Below, in pieces: positions 9,135 through 18,179 of a stretch of DNA of 26,290 nucleotides. The notes under the pieces are model-generated. The model was not told the origin of the DNA. It made no database searches and was given only the letters and a program-made list of their open reading frames with translations. This DNA comes from Proteobacteria bacterium ST_bin11 (GTDB taxonomy: Bacteria > Pseudomonadota > Gammaproteobacteria > Methylococcales > Methylomonadaceae): positions 1-26,290 of the forward strand of contig MSXO01000056.1 in assembly GCA_002083615.1 (NCBI GenBank), read 5' to 3'. Each line of letters begins with the position of its first letter. Position 1 is the stretch's first letter. The position numbers and the translations under genes were made by a program.

Positions 9135-9830
9135 TTAAACACCGATAGCTCCAATCTCCTGGTAAGCGTGGTTTAACCAAATTTTAACGCGTTGCCGTTC
9201 CAGCAAGCCCAACCCGTTCAGACTATCTGCGTCTTTATTTTTGGCCGCCCAAAAACTGTAGCTATGACTGTCAATCTTAGTCATTAACGGTGCATGCAGG
9301 CGTTTCAAAGTCATGACCTTGGCGTTTAAATCCAAGGCTCTATCCTTAACACCGGAGTACTCAAGAATATTAAAACTTTCATCTCGTAGTTGGTTCTGCA
9401 CCAACACATAATTGAGTTTTGAGCCGAATTGATCCAGCAGTTTGCTAAGTAAGTCTACGCAATCTTTTCCAGAATCCATCACGTTCCAATAACACAGCCT
9501 TATACCTAATTCCTCCGCCAAGGCCAACACCCCGGATTCATCAATCCACTGTGCCAGTGGAATATGAGTTTGCGCGGCCAAATCAACCAAAATGCGCCGA
9601 TCCGGATGCTCGGCAGCCGTTTCGATGATGCTATCCAAACTTTGATAATCGTCGATAATTGTCGGCGATGCGTAGTCCGCATAAAAACGCAATAATGAAC
9701 CATGTGACCGATCCGTATCAAAACCAATGAATGGGATTTCATGGTCAATCATGTATTGCGCCATCAACCGTGCGAAAACGGATTTACCTACTCCACCTTT
9801 TTCACCGCCGATAAGATGAATTGTGGCCAT
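9135..9830 (-). CDS. MobD/ParA-like P-loop ATPase
   Basis: This 231-residue protein begins MATIHLIGGEKGGVGKSVFA, a deviant Walker A box (KGGVGKS, residues 11-17) typical of the ParA/MinD/SIMIBI class. The following FIGFDTDRSHG is the switch region, and RILVDLAAQTH is a Walker B-like strand. The closest families I recognise are the mobilisation/conjugation-associated ATPases (MobD, TraL) rather than chromosomal ParA, and there is no ParB or parS beside it. A clear AGGAGT ribosome-binding site sits 8 bases before the ATG. It is the last gene of the accessory block, 105 bases after hsdR, in an AT-rich intergenic that may hold its own promoter. It probably originates from a plasmid or integrative element. 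Its function in this setting is unknown. Confidence 0.75.
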   Translation of the reverse strand: MATIHLIGGEKGGVGKSVFARLMAQYMIDHEIPFIGFDTDRSHGSLLRFYADYASPTIIDDYQSLDSIIETAAEHPDRRILVDLAAQTHIPLAQWIDESGVLALAEELGIRLCYWNVMDSGKDCVDLLSKLLDQFGSKLNYVLVQNQLRDESFNILEYSGVKDRALDLNAKVMTLKRLHAPLMTKIDSHSYSFWAAKNKDADSLNGLGLLERQRVKIWLNHAYQEIGAIGV

Positions 9831-9935
9831 ATATACTCCTAAATAAAATTAAAAAACTGATAAAAATCTAAATTAAATCCATTAAAACATAACGATGTTA
9901 CTAAACCATAAATTCACAGCACATTCGGCGACTAA

Positions 9936-12900
9936 TTAGCCCACACTCCAAGCCTCACTGAGTACCTCAGCTTGTTTTAAACACAGGTCAACGGCTTCTT
10001 CAGATTGGTCTGGCGGATATTTCCACCGACTCAATGCACGGCGCACCAGGTTGCGTAATCTGGCCCGAACGCTGTCCCGCTTGGCCCAATCGACGGTGGT
10101 GTTTTTTCGCAATTGCTCAGTAATATATTTCGCCAGTTCGCGCAGGTTGTTATCACCCAACTCACGAACTGCCGATTCATTTTGAATCAAGGCCCGGTAA
10201 AAGGCGATTTCGTCCGGATTTAAACCCAGTTTTTCCGCTTGCGCCAAATCCGCCTGCATGTCTTTGGCAATCGCAATCAGCTCTTCAATTACCTGAGCGG
10301 TTTCGATGGCGCGGTTGTGGTATTTGCGCAAAGACTCCAGAATGCGATCAGAGTATTTTTTCTCGGAGACCACGTCGGTTTTCATGCGGGCTTTCACTTC
10401 ATCGCGCAGTAAACGCTCCAGCAAATCCACCGCCAGATTCTTTTCTTTCAGCTTTGCAACATCATCCATAAACTCCGGCGACAGCAAGCCAATATTAGGC
10501 TTATCCAAACCCACTAAGCTGAAAATATCATCCACGCCATCGGCGACAATCGCGTTATCGATGATCTGCTTTAGCGCCGAGTTTTTCTCTTCATCGGTCC
10601 GGCGTTTATCCACCGTGGTAAATTTGCTGATCGCCGCTTTGACTGCACTCAAAAACGCAATTTCTTTTCTCAGCGGATCGACTTCATCCAGCGTCGAGCA
10701 CAAGGTATAGGCACTGCTTAACGCGGTCATCACATCCAAAAAGCGCTTTTTACCGTCTAACTCACCATTACGGCCTTGCAAACTTAAAATATGATTCATC
10801 GCGCCGGGCAACAACTGCAACGCCAGGGTGGCAAAAGCGCTGTAATCAAAGCCATCCATCATGCCATGCACAATATCCAGTTTTTCCAACAGCAGCGCAT
10901 AGGCCTCATGGGTATCCAGCGTGGGTGCACCTTTGCCTTTGGAGTCGGTATAAGTTTTCAGCGCCTGCTTCAGCTCGCTGGCAATGCCGATATAATCCAC
11001 CACCAAGCCACCGGGCTTGTCTTTAAATACCCGATTTACCCGCGCAATTGCTTGCATCAGGTTATGGCCTTTCATCGGCTTGTCGATATACATGGTATGG
11101 CAGCAAGGCGCATCAAAACCCGTCAGCCACATATCGCGCACAATCACCAATTGCAGCAGGTCGTTACTGTCTTTAAAGCGTTTTTCAAACAGTTTTTTAG
11201 TGGTCTTACTGTAAATATGCGGCTGTAGCTTGGCATGGTCAGAGGCCGAACCGGTCATGACAATTTTAATCGCGCCCTTGTTTGGGTTGGCATCGTGCCA
11301 TTCCGGCTTAAGCACCACAATGGCGTTATACAGCTCCACACAAATATCCCGGCTCATGCACACGATCATGGCTTTGCCCGGCATGCTGGCAATACGTGTT
11401 TCAAAATGGCCCACCAAATCCTTAGCCACCTGTTCCACACGCGGCGCACTCCCCACCAATTTTTCCAAAGCCGCCCATTTAGACTTGGTATTTTCGCGGC
11501 TGGCGATGTCCTCTTCATCTTCTATGACTTCGTCCACTTCGGCATTCAAAGCTTCAATGTCTGCCGTATTGATGTCCAGCTTAGCCAAGCGCGATTCATA
11601 ATAAATCGGCACCGTCGCGCCATCATCCACTGCATCCTGAATATCGTAAATCGACACATAATCGCCAAACACCGCCCGCGTGTCTTTATCTTGCGCGGCA
11701 ATCGGCGTACCGGTAAAACCGATAAAACTGGCACTGGGCAAGGCATCGCGCAAATGCTTGGAATAACCAAAGGTATATTGGCCTTTGGCATTTAGCTTGG
11801 CTTTATCGCCATACTGGCTGCGGTGCGCTTCGTCACTGATTACCACGATATTGTGGCGATTGCTCAATACCGGATGACTGGTTTCATCAGTAAGCAAGGC
11901 AAATTTTTGGATGGTGGTAAAAATAATCCCGCCCGCTTGCCGCGCCGCCAACATCTCGCGCAGGTCATCACGATCACCCGCCTGAACCGGCGTTTGTTTC
12001 AGGGTTTCGACTGCCATGCTAAAGGTATTAAACAGCTGGCCGTCCAGATCGTTTCTATCGGTGACCACCACGATGGTTGGATTATTCATCTCCGGCTGCG
12101 CCAATAACTTACTGGCATAACACACCATCGAAATCGACTTGCCCGAACCTTGGGTATGCCACACCACCCCGGCTTTCCCGGAACCCGGCACCACCCTTTG
12201 CGCATAATCGGCACGAGGCTCTGCTGAACGATCGTCTACCTTCTGCGCGGCAATGACCGTAGCTTTGACCGCCTCGCGCACCGCATGAAACTGATGGTAA
12301 CCGGCAATCTTTTTAATCAGCTGGCCGTCGTCCTGCTCAAACAAAATAAAGTAATGCAGATAATCTAAAAATAATGCCGGCTGAAAAAAGCCCTTCACCA
12401 AGGTTTCCAGACGGTATTCAAACAGCGGCTTATCGTCTTCATTTGCCAGTGTGCGCCACGGCAAAAACCGCTCTTTATTGGCGGTCAGCGAACCCACCCG
12501 CGCATGTAAACCATCACTCACCACCAACGCCGCGTTAAAGATGAACAAATCGCTGATTTCGTCTTTATAGGTTTGCAACTGCTGATAAGCCGCCCAAATA
12601 TCGGCGTTTAGGTCTACCGGATTCTTCAGCTCCAGCACCGCCAACGGCAAACCATTCACAAACACCAGCACATCCGGGCGACGGTAGCCTTTACTGCTGG
12701 CCAGCGTGTATTGATTCACCACCAAAAACTGGTTATTGCTGACCGTGGCAAAATCCAGCAACGCCACATAATCGGTTTTTTCCTCGCCGTCGATTTTAAA
12801 ATCAACCTTCACGCCTTCTAACAACAAGCGATGAAACACATGATTGCTTTTGATTAACACCGGCGATTCCGGCTTGGCGATTTGCTGTGATACGCGCTCT

Positions 12901-13094
12901 AGTACTTCCAGCGGAATCTGTGGGTTGATTTTTTGTAGCTGGCTGAGCAAGCGCTCAAACAACACGACTTGCCGGTAATCGACGCGTTCCGGGCGTTCGC
13001 CATCGGGCGCAATGTCATAACCATTGGCATAAGCATAGCCAATGGATTGAAACCAATTCAGGCAGAGTTGTTCTAGTTGGTCTTCCGTGATCAT
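9936..13094 (-). CDS. hsdR: Type I restriction enzyme, R subunit
   Basis: HsdR is the motor and nuclease subunit of a Type I restriction-modification complex. It translocates DNA and cuts it when HsdM/HsdS find unmethylated sites. The 1052-residue protein has an N-terminal PD-(D/E)xK nuclease (YRRPDVLVFVNGLPLAVLELK, core residues about 138-155). A superfamily 2 motor follows: Walker A HTQGSGKS near 315, SDEAHRSQ near 422, GFTGTP soon after, and QAIARVNRVF near 682. The C-terminal helical region should contact HsdM. All catalytic motifs look intact and the length is normal. The ATG at 13094 has no strong ribosome-binding site. It lies 100 bases after the AlbA_2 gene, so it may have its own promoter in the AT-rich gap, which also carries a 16-base direct repeat. 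Confidence 0.95.
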   Translation of the reverse strand: MITEDQLEQLCLNWFQSIGYAYANGYDIAPDGERPERVDYRQVVLFERLLSQLQKINPQIPLEVLERVSQQIAKPESPVLIKSNHVFHRLLLEGVKVDFKIDGEEKTDYVALLDFATVSNNQFLVVNQYTLASSKGYRRPDVLVFVNGLPLAVLELKNPVDLNADIWAAYQQLQTYKDEISDLFIFNAALVVSDGLHARVGSLTANKERFLPWRTLANEDDKPLFEYRLETLVKGFFQPALFLDYLHYFILFEQDDGQLIKKIAGYHQFHAVREAVKATVIAAQKVDDRSAEPRADYAQRVVPGSGKAGVVWHTQGSGKSISMVCYASKLLAQPEMNNPTIVVVTDRNDLDGQLFNTFSMAVETLKQTPVQAGDRDDLREMLAARQAGGIIFTTIQKFALLTDETSHPVLSNRHNIVVISDEAHRSQYGDKAKLNAKGQYTFGYSKHLRDALPSASFIGFTGTPIAAQDKDTRAVFGDYVSIYDIQDAVDDGATVPIYYESRLAKLDINTADIEALNAEVDEVIEDEEDIASRENTKSKWAALEKLVGSAPRVEQVAKDLVGHFETRIASMPGKAMIVCMSRDICVELYNAIVVLKPEWHDANPNKGAIKIVMTGSASDHAKLQPHIYSKTTKKLFEKRFKDSNDLLQLVIVRDMWLTGFDAPCCHTMYIDKPMKGHNLMQAIARVNRVFKDKPGGLVVDYIGIASELKQALKTYTDSKGKGAPTLDTHEAYALLLEKLDIVHGMMDGFDYSAFATLALQLLPGAMNHILSLQGRNGELDGKKRFLDVMTALSSAYTLCSTLDEVDPLRKEIAFLSAVKAAISKFTTVDKRRTDEEKNSALKQIIDNAIVADGVDDIFSLVGLDKPNIGLLSPEFMDDVAKLKEKNLAVDLLERLLRDEVKARMKTDVVSEKKYSDRILESLRKYHNRAIETAQVIEELIAIAKDMQADLAQAEKLGLNPDEIAFYRALIQNESAVRELGDNNLRELAKYITEQLRKNTTVDWAKRDSVRARLRNLVRRALSRWKYPPDQSEEAVDLCLKQAEVLSEAWSVG

Positions 13095-13109
13095 ATGTAA
13101 TCTACTTCG

Positions 13110-13191
13110 ATTTGCGATGAAATAAAAAAATATTTAATTTTCATTAGCTTATAAAAAATTGCCTGTACTCGTGGCATTTGCAATGAAATAA
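13110..13191. repeat. 16-base direct repeat upstream of hsdR
   Basis: ATTTGCGATGAAATAA at 13110-13125 recurs as ATTTGCAATGAAATAA at 13176-13191, one mismatch in 16, 66 bases apart. The pair brackets the AT-rich gap between the AlbA_2 gene's stop and the hsdR start. It could be an operator pair for hsdR or the scar of an insertion. Confidence 0.7.
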
Positions 13192-13194
13192 GCA

Positions 13195-14607
13195 CTACGC
13201 CCAAGCTGGAATATATCTGGCATATCGTCTTGAATCTGATGGCGCATTAGGATCATTCTTTATTAACCCTTGTTCTACAGCAGCCGTAATAATCTGAGAT
13301 ATAGTATTGGCACTGCCATCTGAGACACCAAATCGATCACGTAAAGACTGATTAGTCATTTGTTTACGTAAAACCCACTGTAAAACACAGTGTTGGTAGC
13401 ACGCTCTGATTCGATCACTACCGCCCATATCACGAAACGCACGCAAACCATAAATCACTACAACGGTGCGCTTGTAAGCGGTCAAAAAATCAGGCGCAGG
13501 TAATTGTAAAAACTCAGCCGCTTCAACCACCCTATCAATTCCACTACTTTTCTCTTCACAAATCCCAAAGCGACGCATTAAATCCGCCAATCGCTCATTG
13601 CGTGACTGATAGCCATCAATAAATCGTTCAACAGGCACAATCGGTAAGCCAGGATTAGAGATTTCAACTCGGTTTGAATAAATTTCCACTACCGGAGAAG
13701 TGCCTTCAATATCCATATTCTGATGAATCAGCGCATTTGCCAACAGTTCTCTAATGACCAGTTCAGGCACCAACTTTACTTCTTTACGAATCGCATCCTC
13801 AATCACCTCATTTTGCGGCAATTGGCTCATGACGTAATCCACCAAACCTTTAAAACCAACGGCATAGCCTTTTTCGCCCGTGATGTCAGAAATCGTTTTC
13901 ATTTTTGATTCACCATCGTAAACAACAACGCGTGTTGCCTTGCGACTGACATTTGGAAAATCACGCAGTTTTTTGGCCAGCAAAATGGCACCCATATTTG
14001 AAATCGAAAAGCCATTCTCAACTTGTTCGATTAAGCGCTCGGAAATAAGCCGTGCAATGACACCTTTCTGGTCTGTTGGATAAGGTAAATTCAGCAAATC
14101 AAAAAAGGTTTGCGTATCCAATAACTGCACAACATCTTGCGCGATCAAGCCTTTCACCGAATAATTTTCCAGCCAACTGGGTCTGCCCTCAGAAAATATT
14201 TTTCGCAGTTGATCTTCACTCATTGGCACCAATTCTTCGCCAGCACGCATTAAATAAGCACCTTCATAATGATAGGCCGTGCCTTTGGGTCTGGGTGGAA
14301 TGGAAAACACCACCACCCGACCGTCAGGATGCTGGACTTCGTCAATATCCACACGAAACCCAACCGCAGTGAACAGTTTTGCAGCCATCTCAACAGGATT
14401 CTTAAATGCCGCACTCCCAACAATTGGGCGAGGTGGTTTATCGGCAATGCCTAGCAACAAAAAACCGCCGCCTTCATTAGCAATCGCCACGCAATATCTA
14501 TACAGCTTGGTATTGTCGAATTGGTTTTTAGCTTCTTTAAACTCAAGATGTTGTGTTTCCGAAGCGGCACTACGCCAAATATCAATTTGTTCGGGCGTTA
14601 TGGTCAT
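13195..14607 (-). CDS. AlbA_2 (Schlafen-like) DNA-binding protein with ATPase domain, inside the hsd operon
   Basis: This 470-residue protein belongs to the group often annotated as RecG-like or transcriptional regulator. Residues about 15-130 form an AlbA_2/Schlafen-type domain (TQHLEFKEAK, then ANEGGGFLLLGIAD). A divergent GHKL-type ATPase follows, with RELLANALIHQN as its N-box-like helix and EEKSSGIDRVVEAAE near the C-terminus, and a winged-helix-like tail (NQSLRDRFGVSDGSANTISQII) ends it. I chose the ATG at 14607 because it overlaps the hsdS stop as ATGA, with GGAACA upstream. An ATG at 14625 would give six extra residues inside hsdS. The tight coupling means it is co-translated with the Type I system. 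Its role is unknown; regulation or accessory defence is inferred. Such genes recur next to Type I systems. Confidence 0.82.
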   Translation of the reverse strand: MTITPEQIDIWRSAASETQHLEFKEAKNQFDNTKLYRYCVAIANEGGGFLLLGIADKPPRPIVGSAAFKNPVEMAAKLFTAVGFRVDIDEVQHPDGRVVVFSIPPRPKGTAYHYEGAYLMRAGEELVPMSEDQLRKIFSEGRPSWLENYSVKGLIAQDVVQLLDTQTFFDLLNLPYPTDQKGVIARLISERLIEQVENGFSISNMGAILLAKKLRDFPNVSRKATRVVVYDGESKMKTISDITGEKGYAVGFKGLVDYVMSQLPQNEVIEDAIRKEVKLVPELVIRELLANALIHQNMDIEGTSPVVEIYSNRVEISNPGLPIVPVERFIDGYQSRNERLADLMRRFGICEEKSSGIDRVVEAAEFLQLPAPDFLTAYKRTVVVIYGLRAFRDMGGSDRIRACYQHCVLQWVLRKQMTNQSLRDRFGVSDGSANTISQIITAAVEQGLIKNDPNAPSDSRRYARYIPAWA

Positions 14608-15953
14608 AAAACTTGTTCCGAACATGATTGGCTTGACTCTATCAATAGTTCGCCGGAGAGGAGTTTGGGGATTAGAAAGTCTCGTGTTTTTTCTAAACTA
14701 TCTATTTCTTTTGACAAAACTTCAACCTGCTCGTCAATCGGGTGTATTAACTCTTCAAAGTGAGTAACAAGCACATCACTAGGCGCAACATACGAAACAG
14801 CATTTAACTCATCTTTGTTAATCGAACTAAACACCGTACCATCAGAACCACTATTTGAAAGGTTACTTTCAATATAACTTATAAAAGCATAAGTAAAACT
14901 CCTTGAACCTGACTTATGACGAATAGATGCAACACCACGACCAAGGCAACATTTCTCACAAGCCATATTTTTATCACCTACAGGCGCTCTTACACTTATC
15001 AATGTGTCGCCAGCCTGTGCAAATCGTTTTGGATCAGTTGTATAAACTCTTGCTGTCGGGAATCTAAACCCAAAATCCCTTCTACCTTGGAAAAATACTA
15101 TGCCATCACCTACTTCGTTATAAGTATCGCCACTGGGGGATTGCCCCATAACAACATTAAAATGTTTTCCAAGTTTAGAGGCCTCCCACTCCTCCGGTAT
15201 TTCCCCCATCTCAGAATCCACCAAGGCATCGGGGAATAAGACGGCGGTGGCTTTGAGTTGTTGTAGGGTTTGCGGGTCGAGTTGGGCGAGTTGTTCTGGG
15301 GTTTTGCCGCTGATGGCGCAGAGGGCGGCGTGCTCGATTTGCTCGGCACTTGCGCCTGCTTGTTTGGCGGCCATTTTGGCTTTAACCGGCTCAAAATCAA
15401 CAAACCAGCTTTTAAAAATGGCTTGGGCGATTTGTTCTAGGGTTTGGTTGGTTTGGCGGTTGAGTTTGATTTTGTTGTCAAAGCTTTTCAATATAGAAAC
15501 AATTTTTTTCTGATACTTAATTGAAGGTAAGCGTATAGGTATATTAATTAGTTCACGGAAATAAATCCTCACTCTAACTGAACCAACCCCAGCCCCTTCT
15601 ACCCACGTATTCCAAAAATCGCTTTTTATAAAAAAATATAAGTATTCAGGATCTAGCTTTTCAATATCACATCCAAAAACCACATAATCAGGACTAACAA
15701 GCCCTTCGCGAAGTTCGGCATGACAATAACCTATTGAACCAATATTAAGCCTCATAGGATTATAAGCAAACATCCCATTTCTGAGAATTTTATAATTATG
15801 TATTTTTTTGGATTGATATTTTGATTCTGAAGTTATTCCAACCTTGCTATCAACACCATAAACAGTAAGTCCAGCATTGTTTTCACCCGCTCGCTCAAAC
15901 TGTTCAAAAATTACATCACCAAGGAAGTACTCCCTAAATTGACTAATCGGCAT
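14604..15953 (-). CDS. hsdS: Type I restriction-modification specificity subunit
   Basis: HsdS reads the bipartite target sequence for the HsdM2S methylase and HsdR. The 449-residue protein has two target-recognition domains, about residues 1-145 and 230-400. They are separated by the conserved central coiled region (QKKIVSILKSFDNKIKLNRQTNQTLEQIAQAIFKSWFVDFEPVKAKM) and closed by a C-terminal copy (DEQVEVLSKEIDSLEKTRDFLIPKLLSGEL). The ATG overlaps the end of hsdM by 11 bases, with GGAG upstream, and the stop overlaps the next gene as ATGA. The first recognition domain is clearly more AT-rich than the central region, which suggests domain exchange. The target sequence cannot be predicted from this. 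Domain limits are approximate. Confidence 0.95.
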   Translation of the reverse strand: MPISQFREYFLGDVIFEQFERAGENNAGLTVYGVDSKVGITSESKYQSKKIHNYKILRNGMFAYNPMRLNIGSIGYCHAELREGLVSPDYVVFGCDIEKLDPEYLYFFIKSDFWNTWVEGAGVGSVRVRIYFRELINIPIRLPSIKYQKKIVSILKSFDNKIKLNRQTNQTLEQIAQAIFKSWFVDFEPVKAKMAAKQAGASAEQIEHAALCAISGKTPEQLAQLDPQTLQQLKATAVLFPDALVDSEMGEIPEEWEASKLGKHFNVVMGQSPSGDTYNEVGDGIVFFQGRRDFGFRFPTARVYTTDPKRFAQAGDTLISVRAPVGDKNMACEKCCLGRGVASIRHKSGSRSFTYAFISYIESNLSNSGSDGTVFSSINKDELNAVSYVAPSDVLVTHFEELIHPIDEQVEVLSKEIDSLEKTRDFLIPKLLSGELLIESSQSCSEQVL

Positions 15954-17667
15954 TGAAACCTAACTCCGATAAGTGTTTTTTAATCGTTGACTCTAATTCC
16001 CTACCTTTTTCAAATTGTTTGTATAAAGTAGCGGTCAGTTCGTTTACTCGCTGCCCATATGGAATATTGTTTTCAGTTTCTACAAAATTAACGCCTACAT
16101 ATTTCCAAGGAGTAAGTACATACTCATTTTTTGCAACGTCTTCAATTGATGCAAGTTTACAAAAGCCAGCTAAATCTTGGTAACTGTAACCTGAAATCCA
16201 AGCATGGTATGTACTAATTATTTTGTTATCTTCATCGCTAGAAAATACTCTTTGAAGACCAAGGCCAACTTCTCCAAAATCTCTTGCATCTATGAATAAA
16301 ATTTCACCTTTTCGATTTTTTAATTTTCGCCCAGCCAATGTTGTTCGTTCAGCTTTATTTTTGGTTAAAAACCAGATGCAGGCCGGGATTTGGGTGTTGG
16401 TGAACAATTGGCCGGGCAAGGCGACCATACATTCCACCAAATCGTTTTCAATCAGCGCTTTGCGGATTTCGCCTTCGTTGTTGGTGTTGGAGCTCATGGA
16501 GCCGTTGGCGAGCAACAGGCCCATGCTGCCATTAGGTGCCAGGTGATAGAGCATGTGTTGCAGCCAAGCGAAATTAGCATTGCCACTGGGCGGTTTGCCG
16601 TACAGCCAGCGCGGGTCGTCGTCACTGACGCCGGCATCCCACTCGCGCATATTGAACGGCGGATTGGCCATGACAAAGTCGGCGCGTAAATCCGGGTGTT
16701 GGTCGTTGGTGTAGGTGTTGGCGGGCTCTTTGCCAAAGTTAAAATCGATGCCGCGAATCACCATATTCATGGCGGCGAGTTGCCATGTGGTGTGGTTGTA
16801 TTCCTGGCCGTAAATGGAAACATCGCCGATACGGCCTTGATGTTCGCGGATAAAATTTTCCGATTGCACAAAAAAGCCGCCGCTGCCCATCGCCGGGTCA
16901 TAGACGCGACCTTTAAACGGTTCCAGCATTTGCACAATCAGGCTGACGATGGATTTGGGCGTGTAAAACTGGCCGCCTTTTTTGCCTTCGGCCAGGGCAA
17001 ACTGGCCGAGAAAGTATTCGTAGACATGCCCGAGGATGTCTTTGCTGCTGAGACTTTCGTGCTTAAAAGGAATGGTGGCGATTAAATCAATCAGTTCGCC
17101 CAGTTTGGCGGGGTCGATTTGCAGGCTGGTGTAGCGTTTGTTGAGGATGCCTTTAAGTTTGACGTTGTCGTGTTCAATGGCCTCCAGCGCATGGTCGATC
17201 AATTGCCCGACCGAGCTGATCCGGGTGCAGAGGCGTTTTTCGGCGTCGTCTTCCGGCGCTTGGGTCAACACGTCACCGGCTTTAGTCAGCCAGATGACGC
17301 TGTTAATGACGACTTTGTTCTGGTTTTGCAAGAACTCCCAACGCGCCACTTTCGGCACCCAAAATACGTTGGTTTCGGCGTAGTAGTCGCGTTGTTCCAG
17401 TTCGGTGTTGATTTCGGTTTGATAGTCTTCGCTGCCAAAGTCGGCGGGCTCCAGATAGTATTCGTGGTCTGGGTTTTTAAACTGGCTGGTCAGTTCTGCG
17501 CGGCGAATATCAAACGAGTCGCTGACGTATTTTAAAAAGATCAAGCCGAGTACGGTGTGTTTGTACTGCGAGGCATCCAGGGTGGAGCGCAGTTTGTCGG
17601 CGCTGGTCCAGAGTTTTTTATCGAGGTTGTTTAAAAACTGTTGTTCGTCGTCATTGACCATGGGCAT
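15943..17667 (-). CDS. hsdM: Type I restriction-modification methyltransferase subunit
   Basis: HsdM transfers a methyl group from AdoMet to N6 of adenine in the HsdS-defined site. The 574-residue protein has an N-terminal HsdM_N helical domain (QQFLNNLDKKLWTSADKLR, then HTVLGLIFLKYVSDSF). The methylase fold follows, with the AdoMet loop DPAMGSGGFF near 256 and the catalytic NPPFN near 335. The loop has Met where most relatives have Cys (DPACGSGG). The length is typical. The ATG at 17667 lacks a strong ribosome-binding site; a second ATG two codons on (17661) is possible. The last 140 or so codons (left of about 16380) are more AT-rich than the rest and continue that way into hsdS. It is the first gene of the hsd cluster, 76 bases after the toxin-like gene. 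Confidence 0.95.
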   Translation of the reverse strand: MPMVNDDEQQFLNNLDKKLWTSADKLRSTLDASQYKHTVLGLIFLKYVSDSFDIRRAELTSQFKNPDHEYYLEPADFGSEDYQTEINTELEQRDYYAETNVFWVPKVARWEFLQNQNKVVINSVIWLTKAGDVLTQAPEDDAEKRLCTRISSVGQLIDHALEAIEHDNVKLKGILNKRYTSLQIDPAKLGELIDLIATIPFKHESLSSKDILGHVYEYFLGQFALAEGKKGGQFYTPKSIVSLIVQMLEPFKGRVYDPAMGSGGFFVQSENFIREHQGRIGDVSIYGQEYNHTTWQLAAMNMVIRGIDFNFGKEPANTYTNDQHPDLRADFVMANPPFNMREWDAGVSDDDPRWLYGKPPSGNANFAWLQHMLYHLAPNGSMGLLLANGSMSSNTNNEGEIRKALIENDLVECMVALPGQLFTNTQIPACIWFLTKNKAERTTLAGRKLKNRKGEILFIDARDFGEVGLGLQRVFSSDEDNKIISTYHAWISGYSYQDLAGFCKLASIEDVAKNEYVLTPWKYVGVNFVETENNIPYGQRVNELTATLYKQFEKGRELESTIKKHLSELGFNAD

Positions 17668-17743
17668 TAGGTTTTTTAAATTGATTCTGGCGTCTATTGG
17701 AGTTATCGGCGTTTAGGAACTGAACCGCTATACCTAGCGAAAC

Positions 17744-18172
17744 TCAATCTCGCGACGTGATGTTTTTTACTTTATGGCGAAGTTCAAGAATCTTGCTAAC
17801 AATCTGCTTAAAAAACGCTGGCGGTAGAAAACCATAGTCATAGCTCCCAGGTTTTCCCGTTATGGTTCTCAAGTCATATCCAGGCCATGCAAACTCATTA
17901 AAGTCATCGAGGATAATCCAGGACCTTTCGCAATCTAATCCGAGATGGCTTTTTACCTTTGCTGGAATTTCAATGGCTAAATCTGGATTGGCTGGCGGTG
18001 TATGTGTAATAGGTGCAACGGTTACTTTTTTACTTTCATCTTCATTCTTAACAACCAGAATGATTGCGCAGGGCCTATTCTTTATACCTTCAACTTTTTC
18101 AGCTTCGTATTCATTCCTCCATAAATAAGAATAGGAAATAACAAGACCGCTTTCCGGATCTGGTAGATGCAT
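17744..18172 (-). CDS. PemK/MazF-like toxin candidate, second gene of a TA pair
   Basis: The 142-residue protein starts MHLPDPESGLVISYSYLW. It continues with a conserved RPCAIILVV strand and VAPITHTPP, then WIILDDFNEFAWPG and YGFLPPAFFKQI. This looks like the small beta-barrel family usually annotated as PemK/MazF-like growth inhibitor; the RPCAIILVV and VTVAPITHT strands are the most toxin-like parts. Family members are mRNA interferases, but I cannot identify the catalytic residues with confidence. The ATG is 7 bases past the antitoxin stop and follows an AGGAT ribosome-binding site, so the two genes are co-translated. Its neighbour, a Phd-type protein, supports the toxin-antitoxin reading. 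It may equally be an uncharacterised accessory protein. Confidence 0.68.
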   Translation of the reverse strand: MHLPDPESGLVISYSYLWRNEYEAEKVEGIKNRPCAIILVVKNEDESKKVTVAPITHTPPANPDLAIEIPAKVKSHLGLDCERSWIILDDFNEFAWPGYDLRTITGKPGSYDYGFLPPAFFKQIVSKILELRHKVKNITSRD

Positions 18173-18179
18173 ACGATCC

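Noticed and set aside
11235..11795. 186-residue plus-strand open frame
   Set aside because: It is a shadow of hsdR; its His- and Arg-rich composition is typical of an antisense frame.
13195..14625. Start of the AlbA_2 gene at 14625
   Set aside because: The ATG at 14607 gives an ATGA overlap with the hsdS stop and matches the beginning of the conserved domain better.
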